DNA from: Deltaproteobacteria bacterium
Lineage (GTDB): Bacteria; Myxococcota_A; Polyangia; Polyangiales; JADJMO01
Length of the DNA: 39,389 nt
Direction: 5' to 3'
NCBI GenBank assembly: GCA_022843175.1
Contig: JALHOE010000071.1
Span: forward strand, 1-39,389
The notes beneath the pieces are model-generated. The model was given only the letters and a program-made list of their open reading frames with translations, searched no databases and was not told where the DNA came from. Positions 10,006 through 18,795 of the stretch are shown in pieces (the first letter of the stretch is position 1; every line of letters starts with the position of its first letter). Both the position numbers and the translations under genes were made by a program.

Positions 10006-13000
10006 GTGGAGCCGCCGAAGGCCTTCCCCGCGCGCTATACGCCGGTTCGCCGTCTCGGCGCCGGCGGTGGCGGTGAGGTCTGGAGCGTTCACGATCGGAT
10101 CGACGACCGCACCCTCGCGCTGAAGGTGCTCGCCGCTGGTGAGGGCGCCGCATCGCCGGACGTGCAGCACGAGGTCGCCGCGCTCGTGCGCGAGGCGACG
10201 ACCCTCCTCGATCTCTCGTCCTCCACGGGCATGACCCTGCCGCGCGTCGAGCGGTTCGGCCGCCTCGCCGACGGCCGCCCGTTCCTGGTGCGCGAGCTGA
10301 TCGAGGGCGAGAGCCTCGCGGCGCACATCGAGCGCGGCGGCGAGCTGCTCGCGGCCGTGCGCGCGCTCCTCGCGTCCGCGGTGCAGCTCACCCAGCTGCA
10401 TCGCGCGGGCCTCCTCCACGGCGACATCAAGCCAGCCAACATCATCGTTCGGCCCGATGGCAGCGCCACGCTCGTCGATCTCGGCCTCGCCACCGCCTGG
10501 GGCCCGGGCGGCGCGCGCCCCGAGGGCCTGACGCCACGTTACGCGGCGCCCGAGCTCTTCGAGGGCGAGCCGCTCACGGTGCGCGGCGAGGTCTACGCGC
10601 TCGGCACCTCGCTGCGCGACGTGCTCGACGGCTGCCCCGGCGAGCCCGCCATGATCGAGGGCCTGCGCGAGATCGAGCGACGCGCCACCGCGCGCGACGC
10701 AACACAGCGCTTCCCGAGCGTCGACGAGCTCGGCGCGGCGATCGCCACCGCGTGCGGCGTCTCCGAGAAGAGCGTCGTCGGTCACGGCATCTGGACGATC
10801 GTCGCCACCGACGCGCCGCTCGCCGACCTGCTCCGCGAGGTCGAGACGATCGCGATCGGCGAGGAGCTCTCGGTCGTCGGGCCTCCCGGCTCCGGCGGTC
10901 GCACGCTGATGGCGGCGCTCGCCTGGCGGCTCGGCATCGCCGGCTGGCCGATCGCGTGGCTCCGCGGCGAGTGGTCCGAGGAGGCGCTGGCGATCGAGCT
11001 CGCCACCGCGCTCGGCGCGCGCGACGCCACCCCCGAGCAGTTCGGCGCGCACGGCGGCCTGTTGATCGTCGAGGACGCGGAGGCGGGCGACGCGCAGCTC
11101 GAGGCCCTCCGCAAGACCGGCGCACGGGTGATCGCGCGTCGCGCCGAGCCCCATGGTCGCGCGTACGTGGTGCCGCCGCTCGCCGATCGTGACGCGCTCG
11201 AGATCGTTCGTCGCGCGCTGCCCTCGCTGCCCGACGCGGTGCTCGCGCGCATCGTCCACCGCGCCGAGGGCAGGCCGGGAAAGCTCCGCGCGATCGTCGA
11301 CGCGATCGGCGAGCGCGCGATCGTCCGCGCCGAGTCGGTCGACGTGATCGTCCGCCACATCGAGTCGCGGACGCCGGAGCACGACGAGCAGCCCGCCACC
11401 GCGCAGCGCATCCGCGATCTGCTCGACGCCGGTCGCGTGGCCGAGGCCGAGGGGCTCCTAGGCTCGGTGCCCCCCGGTCCGCGCACCGAGCTCCTCCGGG
11501 GTTGGATCGCCTGGAGCAAGGGCGACTGGGAGACCGCGCGCAAACAGGTCGACACCATCGAGCTCGACCCAGCAGACGTCCCGCTCGCAGCCGAGGGCTA
11601 CGTGCTCCGCGCCAAGCTCGAGATCAAATCCGGCGCCTACGACCGCGCGATGGAGGAGGCCGATCGCGCGCTCAAGCTCCCCGACGTCGAGCTCGTCGCG
11701 CCCGCCGTCGCCGCCGAGGCTCGTCAGGCGCGCGGCATCGCCCGGGTGTACCGCCAGGACGACGCCGGCGCGGTCAGCGACCTCCGCCAGGCGATCCAGC
11801 TCGCGCGTCGCGCCGCGTCCAAGCGCATCGAGGCGCTCGTGCACTCCTCGCTCGCCGTCGCGCACCAGCGCGCCGGTCGCTCGTCCGAGGCGCGCATCGC
11901 CTACGACGACGCCATCTCCGCCGCCGAGGCCGCGGGCGACGCGGCCAACGTCGCGACCGCGCGCCTCAACCTCGGCACGCTCGAGTGGACCGAGGGCGAT
12001 CTCGCGCGTGCGATCAGCGAGTTCGAGGCCGCCGCCGATCTCGCGCGCCGCGTGCTCCGCCTCTCCACGCTCGAGCGCGCGCTGATCAACCTCGCGATCG
12101 TCGACCTCGGCCTCGGCCGCTACGCGCGCGTCGCGACCACGCTCAAGAGCCTCGAGGCGATGGAGCCGCAGATGACCCCGGTCGGCCGCGCGCAGCTCTC
12201 CGGCGTGCGCGCCGAGCTCGCGGGCCGCACCGGCGATCTCGCGCGCGCGGTCGAGCTCTATCGCGCGACCATCGCCGCGTGGCGGGACCTCGGCCGCCCC
12301 GGCGACGCGGGGGAGGCTGCGATCGACGAGATCCTCGTCCGCCGTCAGCGCGGGTCGACGCTCGTCTCTCCCGACGAAGACCTGCGCACGCTCGACCAGG
12401 CCGAGAAGGACCTCGGCGCCCGCGCCTCGGAGCTCGCCGCGCCGCTCTGTCTCGCGCGCGGTCTGGTGCGCTACGCGCGCGGAGACGAGGCGAGCGCGCT
12501 CACCGACCTCGACGCCGCGGCCCGCGCGGCCGAGGGACAGCGCGAGTGGCGTTGGCAGGTGCACGCCACCCGCGCGCGCGTTTTGGCCGCGCAGGGCAGC
12601 GTCGCGCGGGCGCGCCGCGACGCCGACGAAGCGGCGGCGATCCTCGAGGAGATCGCGAGCCGACTCCCGCGCGATCTCCGCGAAGTGTTCTGGGACGAGC
12701 CGCGACGGCGCGCTCTCCGCCAGATCCACGAGGCCACGCAGCACATCCCGCGGAGCAGCCTGCCGCCCTCGAGCGGCGGCTCGCCGATCCCGTCGATGCC
12801 GCCGCAGCCCATCGGCATCGCCGTCGCGTCCACCCACGGCGCGACGCAGTTCGTTCGCCTCGCCGAGGACCGCCTCGCCCGCATCCTCGCGGTCAACCGT
12901 GATCTCGCGTGCGAGAGCGACATCGAGCGCCTGCTCGCCCGCATCACCGACCAGGCCATCGACCTGCTCGGCGCCGATCGCGGCTTCGTCCTCTTGTCCG

Positions 13001-14487
13001 GCGAGGAGGACAAGGGGTTCCACGCCCACGCCGCGCGCGATCGTCGCAAGGACGACCCGAGCGTGCAGTTCTCGCGTTCGATCGCCGAGCGGGTGCTCAA
13101 CACCGGCGAGCCGATCGTCACGAGCGACGCCAAGAAGGACGCCCGCCTCGGCGAGGCTGCGAGCGTCCACGCGCTCGCGATCCACTCCGTCGCCTGCGTC
13201 CCGATCCCGCGCGTGCGTGGCGCCGATCGCAGCCCGATCGGTGTCCTCTACCTCGAGACGCGCGGCGCGCGCCCCGGCCGCAACATGGAGAGCGAGGTCC
13301 CGACGCTGCTCGCGTTCGCCGACCAGGTCGGCATCGCGATCGCCAACGCGCGCCTCATCGACGAGAACCGCCGCCGCGCCGACGAGCTGGCGAAGGCGAA
13401 CGGCGAGCTCGAGCAAGCGCGCGCGCGCCTCGACGAGCTCCTGTCGCGCCGCACCGAGCAGCTCGAGCGGGCGCGCGCCGACCTCGGCGTCGCGCGGCAG
13501 GCGCTCCGCGGCCACGCCGGCTACGCCGGCTACAAGGGGCTCGTCGGCGCGAGCCCGGTGATGCGCAAGCTCTACGCGCTCATCGAGCGCGTGCGCTCCA
13601 CCGACGTTCCGGTGTTGATCACCGGCGAGAGCGGCACCGGCAAAGAGGTGATCGCGCGCGCGATCCACGCCGGCAGCGAGCGCGGCAAGAAGCCGTTCCT
13701 CGGCGTCAACTGCGGCGCCATCCCGGCCAACCTCCTCGAGAGCGAGCTGTTCGGTCACGTGAAGGGCGCGTTCACCGGGGCCGACCGCGATCGCAAGGGC
13801 CTGTTCCGCGAGGCCGAGGGCGGCTCGATCCTGCTCGACGAGATCGGCGAGATGCCGCTCAAGATGCAGGCCGGTCTGCTCCGCGTGCTGCAAGAGAAGA
13901 CGATTCGCCCGGTGGGCGGCGCGCGCGAGGAGACCGTCGACGCGCGCGTCATCTGCGCGACCCATCGCGACCTCGAGGAGATGGTCGCGGCCAACGCGTT
14001 CCGCGAGGACCTCTTCTACCGCATCAACGTCGTCGCGCTCCGCGTGCCGTCGCTCCGCGAACGCGGCGAGGACATCCCGCTGCTCTGCGACTACTTCCTC
14101 GGCGTCTTCGCCGCGCACTACCGGCGCGAGAAGAAGGGCATCTCCCGCGACGCCGTGCGCCGGCTGCAGAGCTACCACTGGCCGGGCAACGTCCGTCAGC
14201 TCGAGAACCTGCTCCTCAACGCGTTCGTGCTGAGCGAGGGTCCGCAGATCGAGCTCGAAGACCTCGCGATCCCCGACGCGAGCCGCGCCCCGTCGATCGC
14301 GCCGCCGCGCGACCCGGGTGGCTCGACGCCACCACCGACCTTCGCGGCCCACCGCAACACCGAACGCGACAAGATCCTCGCCGCGCTCGAGAAGGCCAAC
14401 TGGAACCGCCTCCAAGCGGCGAAGATCTGCGGAATCCCACGCCGCACCTTCTACCGCCGGCTCAAGGAGTACGGGATCCAGGGCTGA
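10006..14487 (+). CDS. Ser/Thr kinase - P-loop - TPR - GAF - sigma-54 AAA+ - Fis HTH fusion regulator
   Basis: A 1493-residue protein. Residues 10-250 are a Ser/Thr kinase fold: glycine loop LGAGGGGEVW, Lys40 (ALKVL), catalytic Asp140 in HGDIKPANI, Asp158 in DLGLA (usually DFG) and APE at 181-183; HGD replaces HRD. Residues 285-340 contain a P-loop-like GPPGSGGRT (Arg instead of Lys). Residues about 400-900 are TPR-like helical repeats; 955-1130 a GAF domain; then a coiled coil. From 1178 it is a sigma-54 activator: GESGTGKE (about 1207), GAFTGAD (about 1255) that touches sigma-54, LLDEIGE, and FYRINV with WPGNVRQLEN. The end is a Fis-type helix-turn-helix (NRLQAAKICGIPRRTFYRRL). It likely integrates a GAF ligand and kinase input to activate sigma-54 promoters. 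The start is a GTG 4 bases after the previous stop. Confidence 0.93.
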   Translation: MEPPKAFPARYTPVRRLGAGGGGEVWSVHDRIDDRTLALKVLAAGEGAASPDVQHEVAALVREATTLLDLSSSTGMTLPRVERFGRLADGRPFLVRELIEGESLAAHIERGGELLAAVRALLASAVQLTQLHRAGLLHGDIKPANIIVRPDGSATLVDLGLATAWGPGGARPEGLTPRYAAPELFEGEPLTVRGEVYALGTSLRDVLDGCPGEPAMIEGLREIERRATARDATQRFPSVDELGAAIATACGVSEKSVVGHGIWTIVATDAPLADLLREVETIAIGEELSVVGPPGSGGRTLMAALAWRLGIAGWPIAWLRGEWSEEALAIELATALGARDATPEQFGAHGGLLIVEDAEAGDAQLEALRKTGARVIARRAEPHGRAYVVPPLADRDALEIVRRALPSLPDAVLARIVHRAEGRPGKLRAIVDAIGERAIVRAESVDVIVRHIESRTPEHDEQPATAQRIRDLLDAGRVAEAEGLLGSVPPGPRTELLRGWIAWSKGDWETARKQVDTIELDPADVPLAAEGYVLRAKLEIKSGAYDRAMEEADRALKLPDVELVAPAVAAEARQARGIARVYRQDDAGAVSDLRQAIQLARRAASKRIEALVHSSLAVAHQRAGRSSEARIAYDDAISAAEAAGDAANVATARLNLGTLEWTEGDLARAISEFEAAADLARRVLRLSTLERALINLAIVDLGLGRYARVATTLKSLEAMEPQMTPVGRAQLSGVRAELAGRTGDLARAVELYRATIAAWRDLGRPGDAGEAAIDEILVRRQRGSTLVSPDEDLRTLDQAEKDLGARASELAAPLCLARGLVRYARGDEASALTDLDAAARAAEGQREWRWQVHATRARVLAAQGSVARARRDADEAAAILEEIASRLPRDLREVFWDEPRRRALRQIHEATQHIPRSSLPPSSGGSPIPSMPPQPIGIAVASTHGATQFVRLAEDRLARILAVNRDLACESDIERLLARITDQAIDLLGADRGFVLLSGEEDKGFHAHAARDRRKDDPSVQFSRSIAERVLNTGEPIVTSDAKKDARLGEAASVHALAIHSVACVPIPRVRGADRSPIGVLYLETRGARPGRNMESEVPTLLAFADQVGIAIANARLIDENRRRADELAKANGELEQARARLDELLSRRTEQLERARADLGVARQALRGHAGYAGYKGLVGASPVMRKLYALIERVRSTDVPVLITGESGTGKEVIARAIHAGSERGKKPFLGVNCGAIPANLLESELFGHVKGAFTGADRDRKGLFREAEGGSILLDEIGEMPLKMQAGLLRVLQEKTIRPVGGAREETVDARVICATHRDLEEMVAANAFREDLFYRINVVALRVPSLRERGEDIPLLCDYFLGVFAAHYRREKKGISRDAVRRLQSYHWPGNVRQLENLLLNAFVLSEGPQIELEDLAIPDASRAPSIAPPRDPGGSTPPPTFAAHRNTERDKILAALEKANWNRLQAAKICGIPRRTFYRRLKEYGIQG

Positions 14488-14545
14488 GCACGGCCGGCTT
14501 GGTTACGAGAAGATTTCGCACGCCTCCCGTTAGACGCCTGCGGGT

Positions 14546-16234
14546 TTGCGTCGCACTCTAGGGCGGTTGGATCCGATTCGTGCAGCCGTCCGCGAGCAGG
14601 ACGCTCTCTTCCGCGAGCACCGCATCTGGGTTGGCGCCGAGCCCACCTACACGCGCCGCGAGTCGACCGACGAGGCGTGGCTCGGCACCGCGGAGGGCGC
14701 CGACAAACAAGAGCGCGCGCGCGCGCTGCTCGACGCGCTGACGATCGAGATCGGGCAACGCTCGTCGATCGCGCAGTGGGTCGGTCGCAAGTTCCCCGGC
14801 GAGGACAAGCCGCGCTTCTGCTTCGCGCTCGCGTGGCTGCGCGACGACGGACCGCTGCCGGACCTCGGCGAGCTCGACCGGCCGAGCGATCCGATCGCGC
14901 TCGATCCCGCGCGCTACGCGGTCCTCACGGTCACGCCCGACCCCGGCGTCGTCGAGGTCAACACCGCGCCGTGCGCGTCGCTCGAGGACTTCCTCCTCCA
15001 GGTCCGCGCCATCGATCGCGCGGCGGCTCGCGTCGGCCTCGCGCCGTATCGCTACCGATGGAACGGCGACCTCGCGGACTCGGGCGGCGGCGGGCAGATC
15101 ACGCTCGGCGGTCCGTCGCCCGAGGACAGCCCGTTCTTCCGCTACCCGCACCTGCTCCCCTCCCTCGTCCGCTTCTTCAACCGTCATCCCTCGCTCTCGT
15201 ACGCCTTCGCGATGGAGTGCATCGGCGCGGCGGGCCAGGCGCCGCGCCCCGACGAGGGCACGCCCGAGCGGTTCGAGGAGCTGTCGGTCGCGGTGGACCG
15301 CTTCACCTTTCCCGACGCGCCGACGGAGCCCGCGGCGATCGCGGGCGCGCTCGCCGACCTGCTCGTCGACGGCTCGGGCAACCGGCACCGCGCCGAGCTC
15401 AACGTCGAGAAGCTGTGGAACGAGGGACACCCCCGCGGCCGCATGGGCGTCGTCGAGTTCCGCGCGCTGTCGATGCAGCCCACGCCGGAGCGCACGACGG
15501 CGATCGCCGCGCTCCTTCGCGCGATCGCCGCCCGCGCGATCCGCGCGCCAATCACCGAGCCGCTCATCGATTGGGGGAGGCAGCTCCACGAGCGGTTTGC
15601 GCTGCCGTGGTTCCTCGCGCGCGACCTCGACGAGGTCCTCGAAGACCTCGACGCGCACGGCGTCGGTCTCCCCCCGGCGCTGCGCGCGCTCTTGAACGTC
15701 GATCCGGAGCCGATCGCCGAGCTCCAGCTCGCCGGCAGCAAGCTCGCGATCCGTCGCGCCCGCGAGTTCTGGCCGCTCGTCGGCGACGTCGCCTCGCAAG
15801 AGCTGCAAACGTCTCGGCTCGTCGATCCGAGCACCGAGCGCGTCGAGTTCCGTGTCGAGGGCGAGCCGGGGGAGCTCGTGGTCGAGGGCTGGTCATTGCC
15901 GCTCGTGCGCGTCGCTCCCGAGGTGCACCTGGCGTGCGTGCGGCGTCGCGCGTTCGCGCCGCTCCCCGGGCTTCACCCCGGCCTCCCCGCGCACGACCCG
16001 CTCGACCTGATCTACGCCCGCGGCGGCGAGGCGGTCGCCATCGCCCTGCACGCGTGGCGCCCCGACGGCGAGGCCTACGAAGCGCTCCCGGCCGATCCCG
16101 TCGAGGCCGAGCAGCGAAGAAGAGAGCGCGTGCGCGTCGCGCCGACCCCCGTACCCTCGGCGCCTCGCGCCATTCCGTCCCACGCCCTGAGTCAATACGG
16201 AGTCGACCTGCGGCGTCTGCCGCCCCCTACCTGA
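14546..16234 (+). CDS. Stand-alone DUF2126 protein, putative amidoligase
   Basis: A 562-residue protein spanning the whole DUF2126 domain, from LDPIRAAVREQDALF and WVGAEPTYTRRESTD to the conserved GQITLGGPSPEDSPFFRYP, RAELNVEKLWNEGHP and MGVVEFRALSMQP segments. Pfam describes the family as putative amidoligases (glutamine-synthetase-like), usually fused behind a transglutaminase domain; here it stands alone and a transglutaminase is encoded 6 kb downstream. The likely reaction is ATP-dependent carboxylate-amine ligation, which is inference. There is no ATG near the homology start; TTG 14546 is the longest choice and TTG 14567 (after AGGGCGG) is equally possible. The stop overlaps the next start as TGATG. 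Confidence 0.82.
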   Translation: MRRTLGRLDPIRAAVREQDALFREHRIWVGAEPTYTRRESTDEAWLGTAEGADKQERARALLDALTIEIGQRSSIAQWVGRKFPGEDKPRFCFALAWLRDDGPLPDLGELDRPSDPIALDPARYAVLTVTPDPGVVEVNTAPCASLEDFLLQVRAIDRAAARVGLAPYRYRWNGDLADSGGGGQITLGGPSPEDSPFFRYPHLLPSLVRFFNRHPSLSYAFAMECIGAAGQAPRPDEGTPERFEELSVAVDRFTFPDAPTEPAAIAGALADLLVDGSGNRHRAELNVEKLWNEGHPRGRMGVVEFRALSMQPTPERTTAIAALLRAIAARAIRAPITEPLIDWGRQLHERFALPWFLARDLDEVLEDLDAHGVGLPPALRALLNVDPEPIAELQLAGSKLAIRRAREFWPLVGDVASQELQTSRLVDPSTERVEFRVEGEPGELVVEGWSLPLVRVAPEVHLACVRRRAFAPLPGLHPGLPAHDPLDLIYARGGEAVAIALHAWRPDGEAYEALPADPVEAEQRRRERVRVAPTPVPSAPRAIPSHALSQYGVDLRRLPPPT

Positions 16235-17718
16235 TGAAGCTCCCGTCCGAACGACCGCCCGGAGGACTCTTTGGTGCGTACGTGCCGCTCGCCGGCACGT
16301 TCGACGAGCTGTTCGAGCTGGCCGCGGGCCGGGGGGTGCCACGCCGCGAGCTCAAGAAGGTCATCGACGCGCTCGGCAACGCCAGCACCGAGGGCTTCGC
16401 GCGTCAGCAGGCGCTCGCGGAGCTCGCGTTGCTCAACCAGGGCGTCACCTTCTCGGTCTACGCCGACGAGCGCGGCGCCGAGAAGATCTTCCCGTTCGAT
16501 CTCGTGCCGCGCATGATCGCCGCGCGCGATTGGGCGCACGTGGAGCGCGGCCTCGAGCAGCGGGTGCGCGCGCTCGGCATGTTCCTCGACGACGTCTACG
16601 GCGACCAGCGCATCGTCAAAGAGAAGATCCTCCCCGAGGAGCTCGTCCTCGGCTCCAAGGGCTACCTCCCGCGTGTCCGCGAGTGGAAGCCGCCGGGTGG
16701 CGTGCGCATCCACATCGCCGGCATCGACCTCGTGCGCGATCCGGACGGCGTGTTCCGGGTCCTCGAGGACAACCTCCGCACACCCTCCGGCGTGTCCTAC
16801 GTGATGGAGAACCGCCTGGTGAGCAAGCGCGTGCTCCCCCACGCGTTCGACCTCGCCAAGGTCCACCGCGTCGACCACTACGCCACCCGCCTCGCCGAGA
16901 CGCTCCGCGCGGTGTCGCCGCGCCCGCACGACGAGTCGTCGGTCGTGGTGCTCACGCCCGGCCCCTTCAACTCGGCCTATTTCGAGCACGGCTTCCTCGC
17001 GCGCACCATGGGCGTCGAGCTCGTGCAGGCCGCGGACCTGTTCGTCGATCAGGACAAGGTGTTCGTGCGCACCACCCGCGGCCCGCGCCGGGTCGACGTC
17101 ATCTATCGCCGCACCGACGAGGCCTTCCTCGACCCGGAGGTCTTTCGCCCCGACAGCATGCTCGGCGTGCGCGGCCTGATGCGCGCCTACGCTGCGGGCA
17201 ACGTCGCGCTCGCCAACGCGCCGGGCAACGGCATCGCGGACGACAAAGCGATCTACCCCTTCGTGCACGACATGATCCGCTTCTACCTGAGCGAGGAGCC
17301 GATCCTCGAGCAGGTGCGCACGTGGGTGTGCTCGCGGCCGGACGACTGCCGCTACGTGCTCGACCACCTGCACGAGATGGTCGTCAAAGCGGTCGACGAA
17401 GCGGGCGGCTACGGCATGCTGATGGGACCGCAGTCCACCGCGGAGCAGCGCGACGAGTTCCGTCGCCGCATCACCGCCGAGCCGCGCAAATACATCGCGC
17501 AGCATCGGCTCGAGCTGTCCACCTGCCCCACGTGGATTCAGGGCAAACGTTCGATGGAGCCGCGCCGCGTCGATCTCCGCCCGTACATCCTCACGAGCCC
17601 CGACGGCCCGTGGGTGCTCCCCGGTGGCCTCACCCGCGTCGCGCTCGTCGAGGGCTCGTACGTCGTCAACTCGTCGCAGGGCGGCGGCAGCAAGGACACC
17701 TGGGTGCTCAAGCAATGA
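16234..17718 (+). CDS. Circularly permuted ATP-grasp protein (DUF404/DUF407 type)
   Basis: A 494-residue protein of the circularly permuted ATP-grasp family. Conserved blocks are visible: NQGVTFSVYADERGAEKIFPFDLVPRMI, followed by VYGDQRIVKEKILP, the EDNLRTPSGVSYVMENR block, LTPGPFNSAYFEHGFLARTM, and NAPGNGIADDKAIYPFVHDM. The family is predicted to form amide bonds with ATP and a carboxylate substrate. It is almost always next to an alpha-E gene, as here (ATGA overlap with the next gene, TGATG with the previous one), so the three proteins are probably made in a set ratio. Substrate unknown. Confidence 0.93.
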   Translation: MKLPSERPPGGLFGAYVPLAGTFDELFELAAGRGVPRRELKKVIDALGNASTEGFARQQALAELALLNQGVTFSVYADERGAEKIFPFDLVPRMIAARDWAHVERGLEQRVRALGMFLDDVYGDQRIVKEKILPEELVLGSKGYLPRVREWKPPGGVRIHIAGIDLVRDPDGVFRVLEDNLRTPSGVSYVMENRLVSKRVLPHAFDLAKVHRVDHYATRLAETLRAVSPRPHDESSVVVLTPGPFNSAYFEHGFLARTMGVELVQAADLFVDQDKVFVRTTRGPRRVDVIYRRTDEAFLDPEVFRPDSMLGVRGLMRAYAAGNVALANAPGNGIADDKAIYPFVHDMIRFYLSEEPILEQVRTWVCSRPDDCRYVLDHLHEMVVKAVDEAGGYGMLMGPQSTAEQRDEFRRRITAEPRKYIAQHRLELSTCPTWIQGKRSMEPRRVDLRPYILTSPDGPWVLPGGLTRVALVEGSYVVNSSQGGGSKDTWVLKQ

Positions 17719-18722
17719 TCTCGAGAGTCGCCGATCACTGCTTCTGGTTTGGTCGCTACCTCGAGCGGGCCGAGAGCACCGCGCGCGTGCTCACGGCCAC
17801 GCGTCACCTCGCGCTCGACGCTGAGCTCACCTCCCGCCAGTGCTGGCTGCCCGTGATCATCGTCGCCGGAGAAGAAGAGCCCTTCACCAAGCGCCACGGC
17901 GAGGACGGCGCCGACGAGGGCGAGGTCGTCGAGGACTACATGAGCTGGCAGGAGGACAACTCGGTCTCCATCCGCCGCTCCATCGCCGCGGGCCGCGAGA
18001 ACGCTCGTTCGATCCGCGAAGTGCTCAGCGCCGAGGCGTGGCAGGCGATCAACGAGCTCCATCTGTGGATCTCCTCGCCGGACGCGCGCGAGACCTGGCA
18101 GCACGACCGCGACGCCTTCTACCGCAAGGTCCGCGACGCCACGCTCTTCGCGCTCGGCGCCGTGCGCTCCACGATGCTCCACGACGAGCCGCTCGACTTC
18201 ATTTGGCTCGGCGTGCTCCTCGAGCGCGTCAGCCAGACGGCGCGCATCCTCGACGTCCACTACCACACGGTCACGCAGCGCCCCTCGTACTTCGATCCGA
18301 TCCCCGCCAACGGCGGCGCGCAGCAGGTGCTCGACACCGCGGTGTGGGTCGCGCTGCTGCGCGCCTGCTCGGGCCTCGAGCCATTCATGCAGCGCAACCA
18401 GGGCCGGGTGACGAGCAAGGCCGTGGCTCGCTTCCTCGTCCATGAGCCGCGCCACCCGCGCGCGATTCGCTACTGCGTGCACGCGGCGTTCGTCCGCCTC
18501 TCGCAGATCCGTCCCCCCGACCGCCGCGACCTCCCCGGCGGCCACACCCTCGAGCGGCTCCGAGCGCTCGACGAGTGGCTCGCGACCCAGCCCGACGACG
18601 CGCTCGAGGGCGAGGAAATCCACCACATCCTCACGCATTGCGTCGACGAGACGGCGGCCATCTGCAACGGCCTCGGCCGAGAGCTCCTCGGCTATACCGC
18701 TCCAGAGCAGGTCCAGCAGTAG
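17715..18722 (+). CDS. Alpha-E domain protein (DUF403)
   Basis: A 335-residue all-alpha protein. The N-terminal signature ISRVADHCFWFGRYLERAEST is diagnostic of the alpha-E family, and repeated Arg/Glu-rich helices follow (ENARSIREVLSAEAWQAINELH, FIWLGVLLERVSQTARILDV). The family has no known catalytic motif. It is predicted to partner the ATP-grasp enzyme of the same operon, as substrate scaffold or subunit. Its start overlaps the ATP-grasp stop (ATGA). An acidic insertion (GEDGADEGEVVEDY, around residue 65) follows the first helices and may be lineage-specific. Confidence 0.92.
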   Translation: MISRVADHCFWFGRYLERAESTARVLTATRHLALDAELTSRQCWLPVIIVAGEEEPFTKRHGEDGADEGEVVEDYMSWQEDNSVSIRRSIAAGRENARSIREVLSAEAWQAINELHLWISSPDARETWQHDRDAFYRKVRDATLFALGAVRSTMLHDEPLDFIWLGVLLERVSQTARILDVHYHTVTQRPSYFDPIPANGGAQQVLDTAVWVALLRACSGLEPFMQRNQGRVTSKAVARFLVHEPRHPRAIRYCVHAAFVRLSQIRPPDRRDLPGGHTLERLRALDEWLATQPDDALEGEEIHHILTHCVDETAAICNGLGRELLGYTAPEQVQQ

Positions 18723-18795
18723 GCCCCTGGCGAACCGGCTCAGCAGGCGTATCCTTCGCGCCGCTCACCGTCTTCTTCGTTGCTTGGAGGTCCCC

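Noticed and set aside
11458-14415. 985-codon minus-strand open frame inside the kinase/sigma-54 gene
   Set aside because: The plus-strand gene has clear domain motifs throughout; the antisense frame has none.
14677-16233. Plus-strand frame upstream of the ATP-grasp start
   Set aside because: Arg-rich shadow of DUF2126; ATP-grasp homology begins at ATG 16234.
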